Origin: Bin5 sp965116395
Lineage (GTDB): Bacteria > Chloroflexota > Anaerolineae > Caldilineales > Caldilineaceae
DNA length: 64,000 bases
Direction of reading: 5' to 3'
Assembly: GCA_965116395.1 (NCBI GenBank)
Contig: OZ220684.1
Location: forward strand, 3,596,001-3,660,000
A model generated the notes under the pieces. That model was not told the origin of the DNA and did no database searches. It saw only the letters and a list, made by a program, of their open reading frames with translations. Positions 35,323 to 44,058 of the stretch are shown in pieces. The stretch's first letter is position 1. The number at the start of each line of letters is the position of its first letter. The translations under genes and the position numbers were made by a program.

Positions 35323-36564
35323 ATGCGAAGCTTGCCGATTCACCTGCTTGTAATCGCGCTCATGGTTCTGAGCGCATGTGTTGCCCAGCCCACCACGACT
35401 GCGTCGCCGCCGGCCAGCGCTGCTGCTGAATCGGCTGCACCAGCCTCACCTCCCGAGCAGAATCTACAAGATGGTTGCGTTGATGGGTTCGATTCAACCG
35501 TCGACTACTTTCCGGAAAAGCTATCTGTAGAATATGCTTCCGGCTTCGATATCGAGTATCACGGCAATTACAAGGTCATTACCGTTACAAATCCGTGGCA
35601 GGGCGCGCAGGAGAGTTTTCGCTATGTGCTCGTCCAGTGCGGGACGCCGGCCCCGCAGGATGTCGAAGGCGCGGTGATCGAGGTGCCGGTCGAAAACATT
35701 GTTGCCATGTCGACGACCTATTTGCCAACTCTCGACGACCTGGGACTGATAGACAGGCTGATTGGTCTAGACAGCTATATGTGGACAACGAATCCGGCGG
35801 TACAGGAAAGTATCGCGGCCGGTGACATCGCCGAGATTGGCAGCGGCGCGGCGGTTAACGTGGAGCTGACACTGGATCTGGACCCGGCCCTGGTGATGAC
35901 CTACGGGACTGGGTTTGCTGACTTTGACACGCACCCTGTTCTTTTGGAGGCGGGTATTTCGGTGGCGCTCAACGGTGATTTTGTTGAGCAGAGTCCGCTT
36001 GGCCGGGCGGAATGGATGAAGTTCATAGCGTTGTTTTTCAACCGGGAGGCGGACGCTGGCTCGCAGTTTGACGTCATCTCCGCGGAGTATCATGCGGTAG
36101 CTGCGTTGACGGCATCGCTGACGGAGCGTCCTTCTGTTCTGCTGGGGAGCGTATACAACGGAACCTGGTATGTAGCGGGCGGCGAAAGTTACATGTCCAA
36201 GATGCTGGCCGATGCCGGCGCTGATTACCTGTGGGCGGATGAAGGTGATGTGGGCGCGCTGCCGCTGGATTTTGAGTCGGTCTACGCGGCTGCAGCAGAT
36301 GTGGATTTTTGGCTCAACCCGGACAGTTCCTTCTGGTTCAGTGTAGAAGATGTGCTCGACAGCGATCCACGCTACGGCGATTTTGCGCCGCTCAGTAGTG
36401 GGCAGCTGTTCAATAACAATGCCAAAGTGAATGAGAACGGGGGCAACGCCTACTATGAAGAGGGCGCGGCCCATCCCGAAAGAGTGTTGAAAGATCTGGT
36501 GAAGATTCTGCATCCGCAGCTGTTGCCTGATCACGAACTCAGGTTTTACCAGCAGCTGCAGTAA
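35323..36564 (+). CDS. B12-type ABC transporter substrate-binding lipoprotein (BtuF-like)
   Basis: About 413 residues, starting at ATG 35323 behind GGAGAG; the longer frame from 35203 would begin inside the riboswitch terminator. It has a signal peptide with lipobox LVIALMVLSAC, then an Ala/Ser/Pro-rich linker, then a TroA/BtuF-type binding fold (for example VVAMSTTYLPTLDDLGLIDR-like NIVAMSTTYLP, and SPLGRAEWMKFIALFF). It is the first gene after a cobalamin riboswitch, and FecCD-type permease and ATPase genes follow in the same operon, which supports corrinoid rather than iron-siderophore uptake. Confidence 0.88.
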   Translation: MRSLPIHLLVIALMVLSACVAQPTTTASPPASAAAESAAPASPPEQNLQDGCVDGFDSTVDYFPEKLSVEYASGFDIEYHGNYKVITVTNPWQGAQESFRYVLVQCGTPAPQDVEGAVIEVPVENIVAMSTTYLPTLDDLGLIDRLIGLDSYMWTTNPAVQESIAAGDIAEIGSGAAVNVELTLDLDPALVMTYGTGFADFDTHPVLLEAGISVALNGDFVEQSPLGRAEWMKFIALFFNREADAGSQFDVISAEYHAVAALTASLTERPSVLLGSVYNGTWYVAGGESYMSKMLADAGADYLWADEGDVGALPLDFESVYAAAADVDFWLNPDSSFWFSVEDVLDSDPRYGDFAPLSSGQLFNNNAKVNENGGNAYYEEGAAHPERVLKDLVKILHPQLLPDHELRFYQQLQ

Positions 36565-36631
36565 AAGGGCATTCGTCCTTGCCCATGGCCAGCTGTTTGC
36601 GGCGGCGCACTGCGGGAGGAGCGAACGGTCC

Positions 36632-37384
36632 TTGAAAGCGATTCTGACAGGTGTTGTGGCAGCGTTTCAGTTTCTGACACTTGCGCCGCCGCTCCTGCGC
36701 AGGACAATTACCCCCGACGAGTTGGGCAGATCGGTCGCCTTCTTTCCGCTTGTTGGCCTGGCAGTTGGGCTGCTTCTGAACGGGCTGTACTGGCTACTGT
36801 CCGCTGTCTTCCCGGAAGCGATGGTGGCGGCAATGGTGGTGGGGGTATGGATCGCATGCAGCGGCGCTCTGCATTTTGACGGCTTTCTGGATGCGGTAGA
36901 CGGCCTGCTGGGCGGTCGCACGGCTGAGGCTCGTATGCGCATCCTGCGAGATGCGCGTGTTGGTGCGTTTGCTGTCGCCGGCGGCGTTACCATGCTGCTG
37001 CTGAAATTCGCGGCGATCGGTGGCATCGGGTCTGGGGCGCTCATCGTTGCGCCGCTGCTGGGGCGTTGGGTCATCAGCTTGGCGGTTGTCCTCTTCCCGT
37101 ACGCCCGCGCCGAAGGGTTGGGGCGGGAGATGAAGGACAATGCCGGCCGGTCCCAGGCTGTAGGCGCGTCGGCGATTTCGCTGGCAGCACTGGTACTGCT
37201 TGCTCCGTCTGCAGGCATTGCCGCTACATTTACGGCGGTGGTTGTGGTCGGCCTTTGCTCCTGGTTGTTGATCCGTTTCACCCTTGCTCGCATACCGGGG
37301 CTGACCGGGGACATTTATGGCGCACTGTGTGAGGTCGGGGAGACCGTCTGCATAGTGACGCTTGCGGCGTATTGGACTGTGTAG
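36632..37384 (+). CDS. cobS: Adenosylcobinamide-GDP ribazoletransferase (cobalamin synthase)
   Basis: A 250-residue polytopic membrane enzyme that joins adenosylcobinamide-GDP with alpha-ribazole to finish cobalamin. The start FQFLTLAPPLLRR and the metal-binding motif GALHFDGFLDAVDGLLGGR (DGxxDxxDG) are diagnostic. TTG 36632 is the start, with GGGAGGAG about 11 bp upstream. It lies in the riboswitch-controlled operon, so the organism salvages or completes corrinoids. cobT and cobD/cbiB are absent from the window. Confidence 0.93.
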   Translation: MKAILTGVVAAFQFLTLAPPLLRRTITPDELGRSVAFFPLVGLAVGLLLNGLYWLLSAVFPEAMVAAMVVGVWIACSGALHFDGFLDAVDGLLGGRTAEARMRILRDARVGAFAVAGGVTMLLLKFAAIGGIGSGALIVAPLLGRWVISLAVVLFPYARAEGLGREMKDNAGRSQAVGASAISLAALVLLAPSAGIAATFTAVVVVGLCSWLLIRFTLARIPGLTGDIYGALCEVGETVCIVTLAAYWTV

Positions 37385-37511
37385 CTGCTGCTCGGGACAG
37401 GGGAGTGTAGCGCACAGCTTCTCTGTCGCGATAAGAGTAGGATTAGCGGCAGACAGGTATTGAAGTGGCCCTGTCTTCGCTGATTTGGTCGTTCGAAAAA
37501 GGACAGATCTC

Positions 37512-38129
37512 GTGGGGGAACTGATACTGATTCTCGGCGGCGCGCGCAGTGGCAAGAGCGCCGAAGCTGTGCGGATGGCAAGAGCGTGCGGTAATGGCCA
37601 CGTGCTATACGTAGCGACCGCCGAACCCGGCGATGATGAGATGCGGGTTCGCATAGAGAAACACAGGGCGGAACGGCCTACATGTTGGGACACGATGGAA
37701 GCGCCTCACGCAGTCGGGCAGAGGATCGGTCGAGAGGCGGACGGACATTCCACGATTGTTGTGGACTGCATCACTCTGCTGGTATCAAATCTGTTGGTCG
37801 ACAAGCCGGACCCCTATGACGACGCGGTGCAGAACAGCGTAGCTCAGGAGATTGAAGCTATCGTGCAGGCGGCAAAGGAGTTGCCGAGCGCGAGCAAAAT
37901 GATTATTGTTTCCAACGAGGTTGGATACGGCCTGGCGCCGCTGACCGCCTTGGGGCGAGCCTTTCGCGACCTGGTGGGTCAGGCGAACCAGACTTTGGCT
38001 GCAGCAGCCGACAGGGTGGTTCTGATGGTGGCAGGACTTCCACTCATACTAAAGAGTGAGGATCCTGAGGAAAGCGGCTCCCCACGAGTGGGCCCAGATG
38101 CCAACGCGGCCGTGATTGGAAATGAGTAG
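37512..38129 (+). CDS. cobU: Adenosylcobinamide kinase/adenosylcobinamide-phosphate guanylyltransferase
   Basis: About 205 residues, starting at GTG 37512 behind AAGGA; a TTG at 37485 is in frame but lacks a site. The P-loop is LILGGARSGKSAEAV. The guanylylation region is KHRAERPTCWDTMEAP, with the conserved His and RP..W.T.E pattern, then VVDCITLLVSNLL. It phosphorylates adenosylcobinamide and transfers GMP from GTP, supplying the CobS substrate. Its last 8 bp overlap the start of the permease gene. Confidence 0.93.
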   Translation: MGELILILGGARSGKSAEAVRMARACGNGHVLYVATAEPGDDEMRVRIEKHRAERPTCWDTMEAPHAVGQRIGREADGHSTIVVDCITLLVSNLLVDKPDPYDDAVQNSVAQEIEAIVQAAKELPSASKMIIVSNEVGYGLAPLTALGRAFRDLVGQANQTLAAAADRVVLMVAGLPLILKSEDPEESGSPRVGPDANAAVIGNE

Positions 38130-39246
38130 AGACAACGTTTCTTTGGCAGCATCAGACAATGGCGTTCGCTCTTCGAAGACGCCGGGTTTTGCTCTGGCGC
38201 CCGGACTGCTACTGGCCGGGTTGGCGCTCGTCGCGCTGGCGGTCTTCCTGCTGAGCCTGGCGGTGGGATCGGTACGCATCCCTATTGACGAGATCGTGGC
38301 TGTACTGCTGGGCGGGGATGCCTCCAAGCCGGCCTGGGCGACAATTGTGCTGAAGTTTCGCCTGCCCAAGGCGTTGACGGCGATGCTGGCGGGCGCGGCG
38401 CTTTCGGTCAGCGGGCTGCAGATGCAAACTCTGTTTCGTAATCCGCTCGCCGGGCCGTTCGTGCTGGGCATCAGTTCCGGCGCGAGCCTGGGCGTGGCGC
38501 TGACCGTGCTGCTGGCCGGTGTAGCCGTGGGCCTGGGCGGCAGCACCACGCTGCTGGCGGGGATCAGTCTGGCGGGTGATACCAGCCTGGCCCTGTCGGC
38601 AATAATCGGCTCCGGCCTGGTGCTGCTGCTAGTAATGACGGTGGCCCGAAAGGTGCAGAGCGGCATGACGCTGCTCATCCTGGGGCTGATGTTCGGGTAT
38701 ACGACGAGTGCGCTGGTGAGTGTGCTGATCTATTTCAGTGTGGTTGAGCGCATTCAGGCCTACATTTCCTGGACATTCGGCTCATTCGGGGGCGTCACCT
38801 GGCGGCAACTGCAGGTGATGGCGCCGGCGATTCTGGTGGGGCTGGCGGGCGGCCACCTGTTGATGAAGCCGCTGAATGCGCTGCTTTTGGGAGAGACCTA
38901 CGCCCTCTCGCTGGGTCTGAATGTGCGTCGGGTACGGCTGGGGATCATCGGTTCGTCGGCGGTACTGGCCGGCGTTGTGACCGCTTTCTGCGGGCCGATC
39001 GGCTTTCTGGGCATTGCCGTGCCCCATCTGTGCCGCAGTCTCCTGCACACGTCGGATCACCGACTGCTGCTGCCAGCGGTCTCCTTCATGGGCGCCACGC
39101 TGGCCCTGGGCGCGGATATAGTTGCCGGGCTGCCGGGCAGTCAACTTACGCTGCCATTGAATGCAGTGACCGCGCTGCTGGGCGCGCCGGTTGTAATCTG
39201 GGTGATCCTGCGGCAGCGTAATTTGCGCGAAGCCTTTGCCGGCTGA
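38122..39246 (+). CDS. btuC: FecCD/BtuC-family ABC transporter permease
   Basis: About 374 residues, starting at ATG 38122 within the cobU stop region. It has about ten hydrophobic segments and the family landmarks LRLPKALTAMLAGAALSVSG-like region (KFRLPKALTAMLAG), NPLAGPFVLGISSGASLG and the ATPase-coupling loop FCGPIGFLGIAVPHLCRSL. Iron-siderophore, haem and B12 permeases share this family. The cobalamin riboswitch and the cobS, cobU and pduO-type neighbours favour corrinoid. The central part is somewhat longer than E. coli BtuC. Confidence 0.88.
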   Translation: MSRDNVSLAASDNGVRSSKTPGFALAPGLLLAGLALVALAVFLLSLAVGSVRIPIDEIVAVLLGGDASKPAWATIVLKFRLPKALTAMLAGAALSVSGLQMQTLFRNPLAGPFVLGISSGASLGVALTVLLAGVAVGLGGSTTLLAGISLAGDTSLALSAIIGSGLVLLLVMTVARKVQSGMTLLILGLMFGYTTSALVSVLIYFSVVERIQAYISWTFGSFGGVTWRQLQVMAPAILVGLAGGHLLMKPLNALLLGETYALSLGLNVRRVRLGIIGSSAVLAGVVTAFCGPIGFLGIAVPHLCRSLLHTSDHRLLLPAVSFMGATLALGADIVAGLPGSQLTLPLNAVTALLGAPVVIWVILRQRNLREAFAG

Positions 39247-39259
39247 CAGGGGTAGAGGG

Positions 39260-40354
39260 ATGACGGGTGGGACTGTACTGCAAACCGATGCTCTCTCGAT
39301 AGGCTATCGCCGCGCGCGCAGAGGAGACGTTGTCATCGCCAGTGATCTCAGTTTTTCGCTGCGGGCGGGGGAACTGGTCTGTCTGCTGGGGCCGAACGGC
39401 GCGGGAAAGTCGACGCTGATGCGCACGTTAGCCCGGCTGCAACCTTCTCTGTCCGGCCAGATCTGGCTGGATGACCGGCCGCTCGACGACCTGCGGCCCG
39501 GCCAGCTGGCACGCCGACTGAGTATTGTGCTGACTGAGCGTGTGGACGTGGGCGCGATGTCGGGGTACGGACTGGTAGGCCTGGGGCGCCATCCCTACAC
39601 CGGCTGGACCGGGACGTTGAATGAGCAGGACGAGCGCATTGTGCAGTGGGCGCTGCAGGCCGTTCGGGCCCAGGATCTGGCTGACCGGCTAATTGTCGAG
39701 ATGAGCGACGGCGAACGACAGAAGGTTTTTATTGCGCGCGCGCTGGCGCAGCAGCCGCGGGTGATGCTGCTGGACGAGCCGACTGCGTTTCTCGACCTGC
39801 CGCGGCGGGTGGAAGTAATGGATCTGTTGCGGCGGCTGGCCAACGAGAACAGCCAGGCGATCCTGCTTTCCACGCATGATTTGGACCTGGCCTTACGCAA
39901 CGCGGACCGCTTATGGCTGCTGTCGGCGGAGGGCGAACTCTTCGACGGCGCGCCTGAGGATCTGATCCTTAACGGCGCGTTTGAACGTGTTTTTTCCGCC
40001 GAGGGCGTGACATTCGACCGCGAACACGGCTCCTTTCACACACGGCAGGAGACCTGTGGGCGACTGCTCCTGCACGGTGATGGGGTTGCGGCCTTTTGGG
40101 CGCGACGCGCGCTGGAGCGAATTGGGTATGCGGTGGAGAAAGAGGTAGAAATAGAAAGTCCGGCTGGCCAGGATTCTGTTCTTGGCGCCATATCAGTTCA
40201 TATGCAGGACGGCGAACCGGTCTACAGATTGGACATTGCGGGACGAATGGATACATTTGCTACGTTGGACGCATTGACAACATACTTGCGCCAGGGTGGC
40301 GCCGGAGGAGAAACTGATGCCAAGGTTGACGAAGATCTATACGCGCGGCGGTGA
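39260..40354 (+). CDS. btuD: B12-type ABC transporter ATPase with extra C-terminal domain
   Basis: About 364 residues, starting at ATG 39260 after GGTAGAGGG. The ABC ATPase part has Walker A GPNGAGKSTLM, signature EMSDGERQKVFIARAL (SDGE variant) and Walker B VMLLDEPTAFLDLP. Typical BtuD/FepC proteins end near 250-270 residues. Here about 110 more residues follow (TRQETCGRLLLHGDGVAAFW, RALERIGYAVEKEVEIES, VYRLDIAGRMDTFATLDAL), with no domain I recognise. The tail overlaps the start of the adenosyltransferase gene by 38 bp. Confidence 0.88.
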   Translation: MTGGTVLQTDALSIGYRRARRGDVVIASDLSFSLRAGELVCLLGPNGAGKSTLMRTLARLQPSLSGQIWLDDRPLDDLRPGQLARRLSIVLTERVDVGAMSGYGLVGLGRHPYTGWTGTLNEQDERIVQWALQAVRAQDLADRLIVEMSDGERQKVFIARALAQQPRVMLLDEPTAFLDLPRRVEVMDLLRRLANENSQAILLSTHDLDLALRNADRLWLLSAEGELFDGAPEDLILNGAFERVFSAEGVTFDREHGSFHTRQETCGRLLLHGDGVAAFWARRALERIGYAVEKEVEIESPAGQDSVLGAISVHMQDGEPVYRLDIAGRMDTFATLDALTTYLRQGGAGGETDAKVDEDLYARR

Positions 40355-40880
40355 CGGCGGCACTACCTCTCTAGGGGGCGGGCAACGCGTCGCCAAGGAC
40401 TCACTGCGCGTGCAGGTTTACGGGACGGTCGACGAGTTGAACTCGCACATAGGGGTGGCGCTGGCCAGCGGCCTGAGTGATCGTTTGCAGCGCACGTTGG
40501 GCGAGATTCAGAATGAACTATTCCATTTGGGTTCGGATCTGTGTTTTCTGGAAGAGGATAAAGAGAGCTATACGCCCCCACAGATCGAGCAACGACATGT
40601 AGATCGTCTGGAGGCGTTGATCGACGAACTGACGCCTATTGTCGGCGTTCTGGAGAACTTCATTCTGCCGGGGGGCTCGCTGGGTGCATCTCACATCCAC
40701 GTTGCACGCACTGTGTGCCGGCGGGCGGAGCGGGAGGCAACTTCGCTGGCGAACCAGGAGAAAATCAGTCCGCAGGTGATACGCTACCTGAATCGTCTGT
40801 CGGACGCTTTGTTCGTCATGTCCCGTTTCGAGAATTTGCGACAAGGCGTAGCCGAGCCGCTGTGGGACCCGGCGGCCTGA
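40317..40880 (+). CDS. PduO-type cob(I)alamin adenosyltransferase
   Basis: A 187-residue protein starting at ATG 40317 behind GGAGGAGAAACTG. The N-terminal TKIYTRGGDGGTTSLGGG binds ATP, and the later conserved blocks are VYGTVDELNSHIGVA, FILPGGSLGASHIHVARTV and RAEREATSL with YLNRLSDALFVMSRF. It adenosylates cob(I)alamin to AdoCbl. It closes the riboswitch operon, so imported corrinoids can be both completed (CobU, CobS) and activated. AdoCbl is also the ligand that the riboswitch would sense. Confidence 0.93.
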   Translation: MPRLTKIYTRGGDGGTTSLGGGQRVAKDSLRVQVYGTVDELNSHIGVALASGLSDRLQRTLGEIQNELFHLGSDLCFLEEDKESYTPPQIEQRHVDRLEALIDELTPIVGVLENFILPGGSLGASHIHVARTVCRRAEREATSLANQEKISPQVIRYLNRLSDALFVMSRFENLRQGVAEPLWDPAA

Positions 40881-40899
40881 GGGAGAGAGCGGGGCTGCG

Positions 40900-41191
40900 G
40901 TTTTTAGTAGTCAGTTTTTAGTTTTTAGTGGAACACCAGTCGTCAGTGGAACACCGGTGATAAATGGATGATGGGTTGAGGGGGTAAGTGGGGGAATAGA
41001 CACCGTTCGCCAGACATGATGCTGGGGAAGAGTAAGCATGGTGGGTGAGGCATGTTTTTGTAGGGGGGCGTTGCGGGGGCGCAGCCCCTGCACAAGGGAG
41101 GGCCGAAGGCCCGACCGCCCAGAACAGCAGTTTTTAGTAGTCAGTTCTTAGTTTTCAGTGGAACACCAGTCGTCAGTGGAATACCGGTGAT
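40900..41191 (+). repeat. 62-bp direct repeat pair flanking structured repeat copy D
   Basis: Copies at 40900-40961 and 41130-41191 (offset 230 bp) differ at only three positions. They consist of AGT/TTTTTAGT-like units (GTAGTCAGTTTTTAGTTTTT) and GGAACACCAGTCGTCAGTGG. Repeat copy D lies exactly between them. Such AGTTTTTAG-type units are low in complexity and could favour slippage or recombination. The pair makes D look inserted into, or assembled with, another repeat. Confidence 0.75.
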
Positions 41192-41227
41192 TAGTGGGTT
41201 GCGAATCTGTTGCGGCTGCGTAGTTAC
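41046..41227 (+). repeat. Structured MITE-like repeat, copy D (core and right end)
   Basis: The core 41046-41121 is identical to copy C over about 75 bp. The right terminal repeat TTGCGGCTGCGTAGTTAC (41210-41227) is present. The left terminal repeat is missing and the segment inside the right end is replaced by the 62-bp direct repeat. The terminal repeat overlaps the upstream end of the ferredoxin-like reading frame, so that gene should start later. Confidence 0.72.
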
Positions 41228-41251
41228 ACTAAGAGGAAGAAGGAGAGTGTT

Positions 41252-41602
41252 GTGGATGTTCCGGAGATGGCGCCCTACGCGCGCCATGTTTTCATTTGTT
41301 CAGGCGCGTTCTGTGACCCAGATGGCAAGGCGGGGCAACTTTACGCGCGTCTGGCCCGCAAATTGGGCGAACTGGGTGAATACGACAACCCCCTGCGCGT
41401 AAAGCGGGGGACGACACCCTGTCTGGGCGTTTGCCACAGCGGTCCTGTGCTTGTTGTCTACCCTGATGGGATCTGGTACTGCCAGGTTGATGAAGACTTA
41501 TTGGACAGGATCGTAGAGGAGCATCTATGCAATGGCAGGCCGGTCGAAGATGCGGTCTACCATCGTCTCAGTGACAATGTCTATTCGAGCGATGTCAAAT
41601 AG
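41252..41602 (+). CDS. [2Fe-2S] thioredoxin-like ferredoxin domain protein
   Basis: About 116 residues. GTG 41252 is chosen because AGGAG lies 6 bp upstream and the earlier in-frame ATG 41210 lies inside a mobile repeat end. VFICSGAFCDPDG and TPCLGVCHSGPVLVVYPDGI give four cysteines in the pattern of thioredoxin-like [2Fe-2S] proteins such as those sometimes found near corrinoid genes. It may donate electrons for cobalt reduction, which is inference from position only. Its 3' end overlaps the convergent cytochrome gene by 22 bp. Confidence 0.75.
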   Translation: MDVPEMAPYARHVFICSGAFCDPDGKAGQLYARLARKLGELGEYDNPLRVKRGTTPCLGVCHSGPVLVVYPDGIWYCQVDEDLLDRIVEEHLCNGRPVEDAVYHRLSDNVYSSDVK

Positions 41603-42084
41603 GCGTAGACTGCGCTGAGTCCATCGGGGCTGATCTTGGTAGAGCCGAAGAGGTGATCGGGCCCGAGCTCGCCGCCAGTGCGAATCAGATCTTCGAATTC
41701 GTCTTCGCTCAAGGTCAGTCCAACCAGCGACGACGCCTGATCGGTGCCCGCGGCGCCCTCGCCGTGGCACTCGGCACAGCGATTGCCGTATACGAACTCC
41801 CCTGTTGCAATGTCGGGCGTCTCCTCGTCCTGTTCATCGTCCTCCTGCTTATCCGTTTCGCTGGCTTGCTTGAGATCAGTGACCGGCGTCGGTTGGTCAA
41901 AGCGGGCCGCCGGCATAGTCGGCACCGCGCTGGTTTCGCTGGCAGCGGGTGATTCCTCGCTGGAACCGTTCTGCTCATCATCAGGTCCGCATCCTGCCAC
42001 CAGAGTAAGGAGCAACAGGAGGACAGCTGCGATCGGTACGATGCGTATAGCGAATCGTGTAATGTTCATTTTCCTCTGTACCAT
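41581..42084 (-). CDS. Lipoprotein with C-terminal cytochrome c domain
   Basis: A 167-residue protein with a signal peptide and lipobox (LLLLLTLVAGC), a linker of about 65 acidic and Ser/Thr-rich residues, and a small class I cytochrome c domain. The haem-binding motif is NRCAECHGEGAAG and the distal region is STKISPDGLSAVYAYLTSL. It probably carries electrons on the outer face of the membrane. The start is ATG 42069 (MNITRF) or 42084. The haem-binding CxxCH is intact, unlike the fragment at 49.7-50 kb. The partner oxidase or dehydrogenase is unknown. Confidence 0.85.
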   Translation of the reverse strand: MVQRKMNITRFAIRIVPIAAVLLLLLTLVAGCGPDDEQNGSSEESPAASETSAVPTMPAARFDQPTPVTDLKQASETDKQEDDEQDEETPDIATGEFVYGNRCAECHGEGAAGTDQASSLVGLTLSEDEFEDLIRTGGELGPDHLFGSTKISPDGLSAVYAYLTSLE

Positions 42085-42184
42085 TTCCCCGGCTCTCCTG
42101 GTCGTTCTTTAATGCAGGTTCATCGCTCTCAGTCGCCTGCTGCCAGGGGGGACGCAACGAACAGCCGGCTGTCCATCAAACGTC

Positions 42185-43087
42185 TTACTCGATCATCTTT
42201 GGGTCCAGCGCGTCCCGCAGGCCGTCGCCGACAAATGAGAAGCCGAGCATCGCCAGCGCTACGGCGATGGTGGGAAAGAGGGCAAGATGCCAGTAGACGC
42301 GTACATATGCGTTGCTGACGCCGACCATTTTACCCCAACTTGGGATGGGATCGTTTATGCCGATGCCGAGAAAGCTCAGGCCGGCCTCGCCGAAAATTGC
42401 CGCGGGGATGCCGAAACTGATAGCTACCAGGATAGGTGTCAGGGCATTCGGGAGCAGATGGCGCAAAATGATCCGATTCCTGCTCACGCCCGTGCAACGG
42501 GCGGCCTCGACGTATTCCTTCTCTCGCAGCGAAAGTATCTGACCGCGAGTCAGGCGGGCGATGCCGATCCAACTGGTGATGCTCAGGGCGAATATTACCT
42601 TTGTAAGGCCGCCTCCCCAAACGGAAATAATCAGAATGGAGAACATCAGACCGGGGAAGGCGGTCATTATGTCGATGAAGCGGGAGATGACAAAATCGGT
42701 TCGGCCTCCCACGTATCCGGCCAGGCTACCCAGCGGTACTCCGATTGAGAAAGCGACTATCTGCACAGCGATGCCGACAGTCATGGAGGTGCGGGCGCCG
42801 TAAATGAGACGGCTCAGGTAGTCGCGGCCCACTTCGTCCGTGCCAAGCGGATGGCCGGGCAGATCAAAGGGAAAGCGAAGCACGCGATCGAAATAGACTC
42901 TGTCGTATGGATAGGGGGCGACCAGGTCGGCGAAAACTGCCAGAAACAGAAAGATGAGAACGATTGTCAAGCCGAAAACGGCCAGCCGGTTGCGCAGGAA
43001 CCGTCGGGCTGCGTCTTGCCACAGTGTTCGGTGGCGGTCCCCACCAGGGGGCGCTACGTCCAGGGGTGTCGCGGCCCGGGTCGTCAC
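42185..43087 (-). CDS. Peptide/nickel-type ABC transporter permease (DppC-like)
   Basis: A 300-residue permease starting at GTG 43087, which overlaps the upstream permease stop (TAGTG). The frame upstream of this start is not coding. It has about six membrane segments, an N-terminal amphipathic LWQDAARRFLRNRLAVFG, the periplasmic motif HPLGTDEVGRDYLSRLIYG and the ATPase-contact loop EYVEAARCTGVSRNRIILRHLLPN. The family imports oligopeptides, dipeptides, nickel or related solutes. No ATP-binding subunits are adjacent: the next gene downstream is a cytochrome lipoprotein. Confidence 0.9.
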   Translation of the reverse strand: MTTRAATPLDVAPPGGDRHRTLWQDAARRFLRNRLAVFGLTIVLIFLFLAVFADLVAPYPYDRVYFDRVLRFPFDLPGHPLGTDEVGRDYLSRLIYGARTSMTVGIAVQIVAFSIGVPLGSLAGYVGGRTDFVISRFIDIMTAFPGLMFSILIISVWGGGLTKVIFALSITSWIGIARLTRGQILSLREKEYVEAARCTGVSRNRIILRHLLPNALTPILVAISFGIPAAIFGEAGLSFLGIGINDPIPSWGKMVGVSNAYVRVYWHLALFPTIAVALAMLGFSFVGDGLRDALDPKMIE

Positions 43088-44058
43088 TACACGCCTCCCT
43101 CTGCGCCCAATCGCACGCGTGGGTCGATCCAGGTATAGACGATATCGGTGAACAGGTAGGTCAGACTCCACAAAAAGGCGATGAGCAGAAAGAGGGCCAT
43201 GATCATGGGATAATCGCGATTGAAGATACTGGTAACGAAGAACTTGCCGCGGCCGTTGATGCGGAAGACCGCTTCGATGAAGATGCTGCCTGTCAGCAGA
43301 TTGGGAATGATTACGCCAAGGGCGGTAACCATCGGAATCAGCGCGTTGCGCAGGATATGTCGAAACATTATGGCCTGGTCGCCTAATCCTTTGGCTTGGG
43401 CTGTGCGTGTAAAGTCCTGACGCATGACATCCACCACGCTGGAGCGGGTGTAGCGGGCGATGATGGCCAGCGGGCCGAGCGCGTAGGCGACGACGGGCAA
43501 GATCCAGTCGGTACAGATGTAGGCACTGCCAATCAGACAGGTTTCGGAAGCATTCCACCCGCCCATAGGGAGCCATTTGAGTCGCACGGCAAAGAAGAGT
43601 ATCAGCCACATCGCCACTACAAAGCTAGGCACGGTGATCCCCAGCATGGCGACAAAGGTCGTAACGTTATCGACCCAGGAATTCTGGTGATAGGCGGCAT
43701 AGATCCCCAAGGTGATTCCCAGGCCGAATGCCAGCGTTACGGTCATCAGGCCCACCTGCGCGGTAACCTTCCAGCTTTTCGCAATCAGAGCTGTCACGGT
43801 GGTGGTCGGCTGTTGGAAAGGGATGCCGAAATCAAAGTGCAGGACTGCATTCTTCATGTAGTTCAGGTATTGAACATAGATCGGTTTGTCGAGGCCGTAC
43901 TTGCGCAGTATGTTCTCTTTGGCAGCCGGAGGCAGGGGGGCTTTGGTTTCGTCAAAGGGGCCGCCCGGCACCTGGTGCATGAGGAAGAAGGTGACAACGG
44001 AGACTATAAAGAGGACGAGAATCAACGAGAGAATCCGTCCCAAAATGTATCGTGCCAT
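43087..44058 (-). CDS. Peptide/nickel-type ABC transporter permease (DppB-like)
   Basis: A 323-residue permease starting at ATG 44058 (MARYILGRILSLILVLF). It has the family layout of a long first loop (VPGGPFDETKAPLPPAAKEN, KYGLDKPIYVQY), about six membrane segments, and the ATPase-contact loop VMRQDFTRTAQAKGLGDQAI. It pairs with the DppC-like permease, whose GTG start overlaps its TAG stop. Its binding protein, upstream, is encoded in two frames (44159-45932), so the importer may be inactive unless that frameshift is a sequencing error. Confidence 0.9.
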   Translation of the reverse strand: MARYILGRILSLILVLFIVSVVTFFLMHQVPGGPFDETKAPLPPAAKENILRKYGLDKPIYVQYLNYMKNAVLHFDFGIPFQQPTTTVTALIAKSWKVTAQVGLMTVTLAFGLGITLGIYAAYHQNSWVDNVTTFVAMLGITVPSFVVAMWLILFFAVRLKWLPMGGWNASETCLIGSAYICTDWILPVVAYALGPLAIIARYTRSSVVDVMRQDFTRTAQAKGLGDQAIMFRHILRNALIPMVTALGVIIPNLLTGSIFIEAVFRINGRGKFFVTSIFNRDYPMIMALFLLIAFLWSLTYLFTDIVYTWIDPRVRLGAEGGV

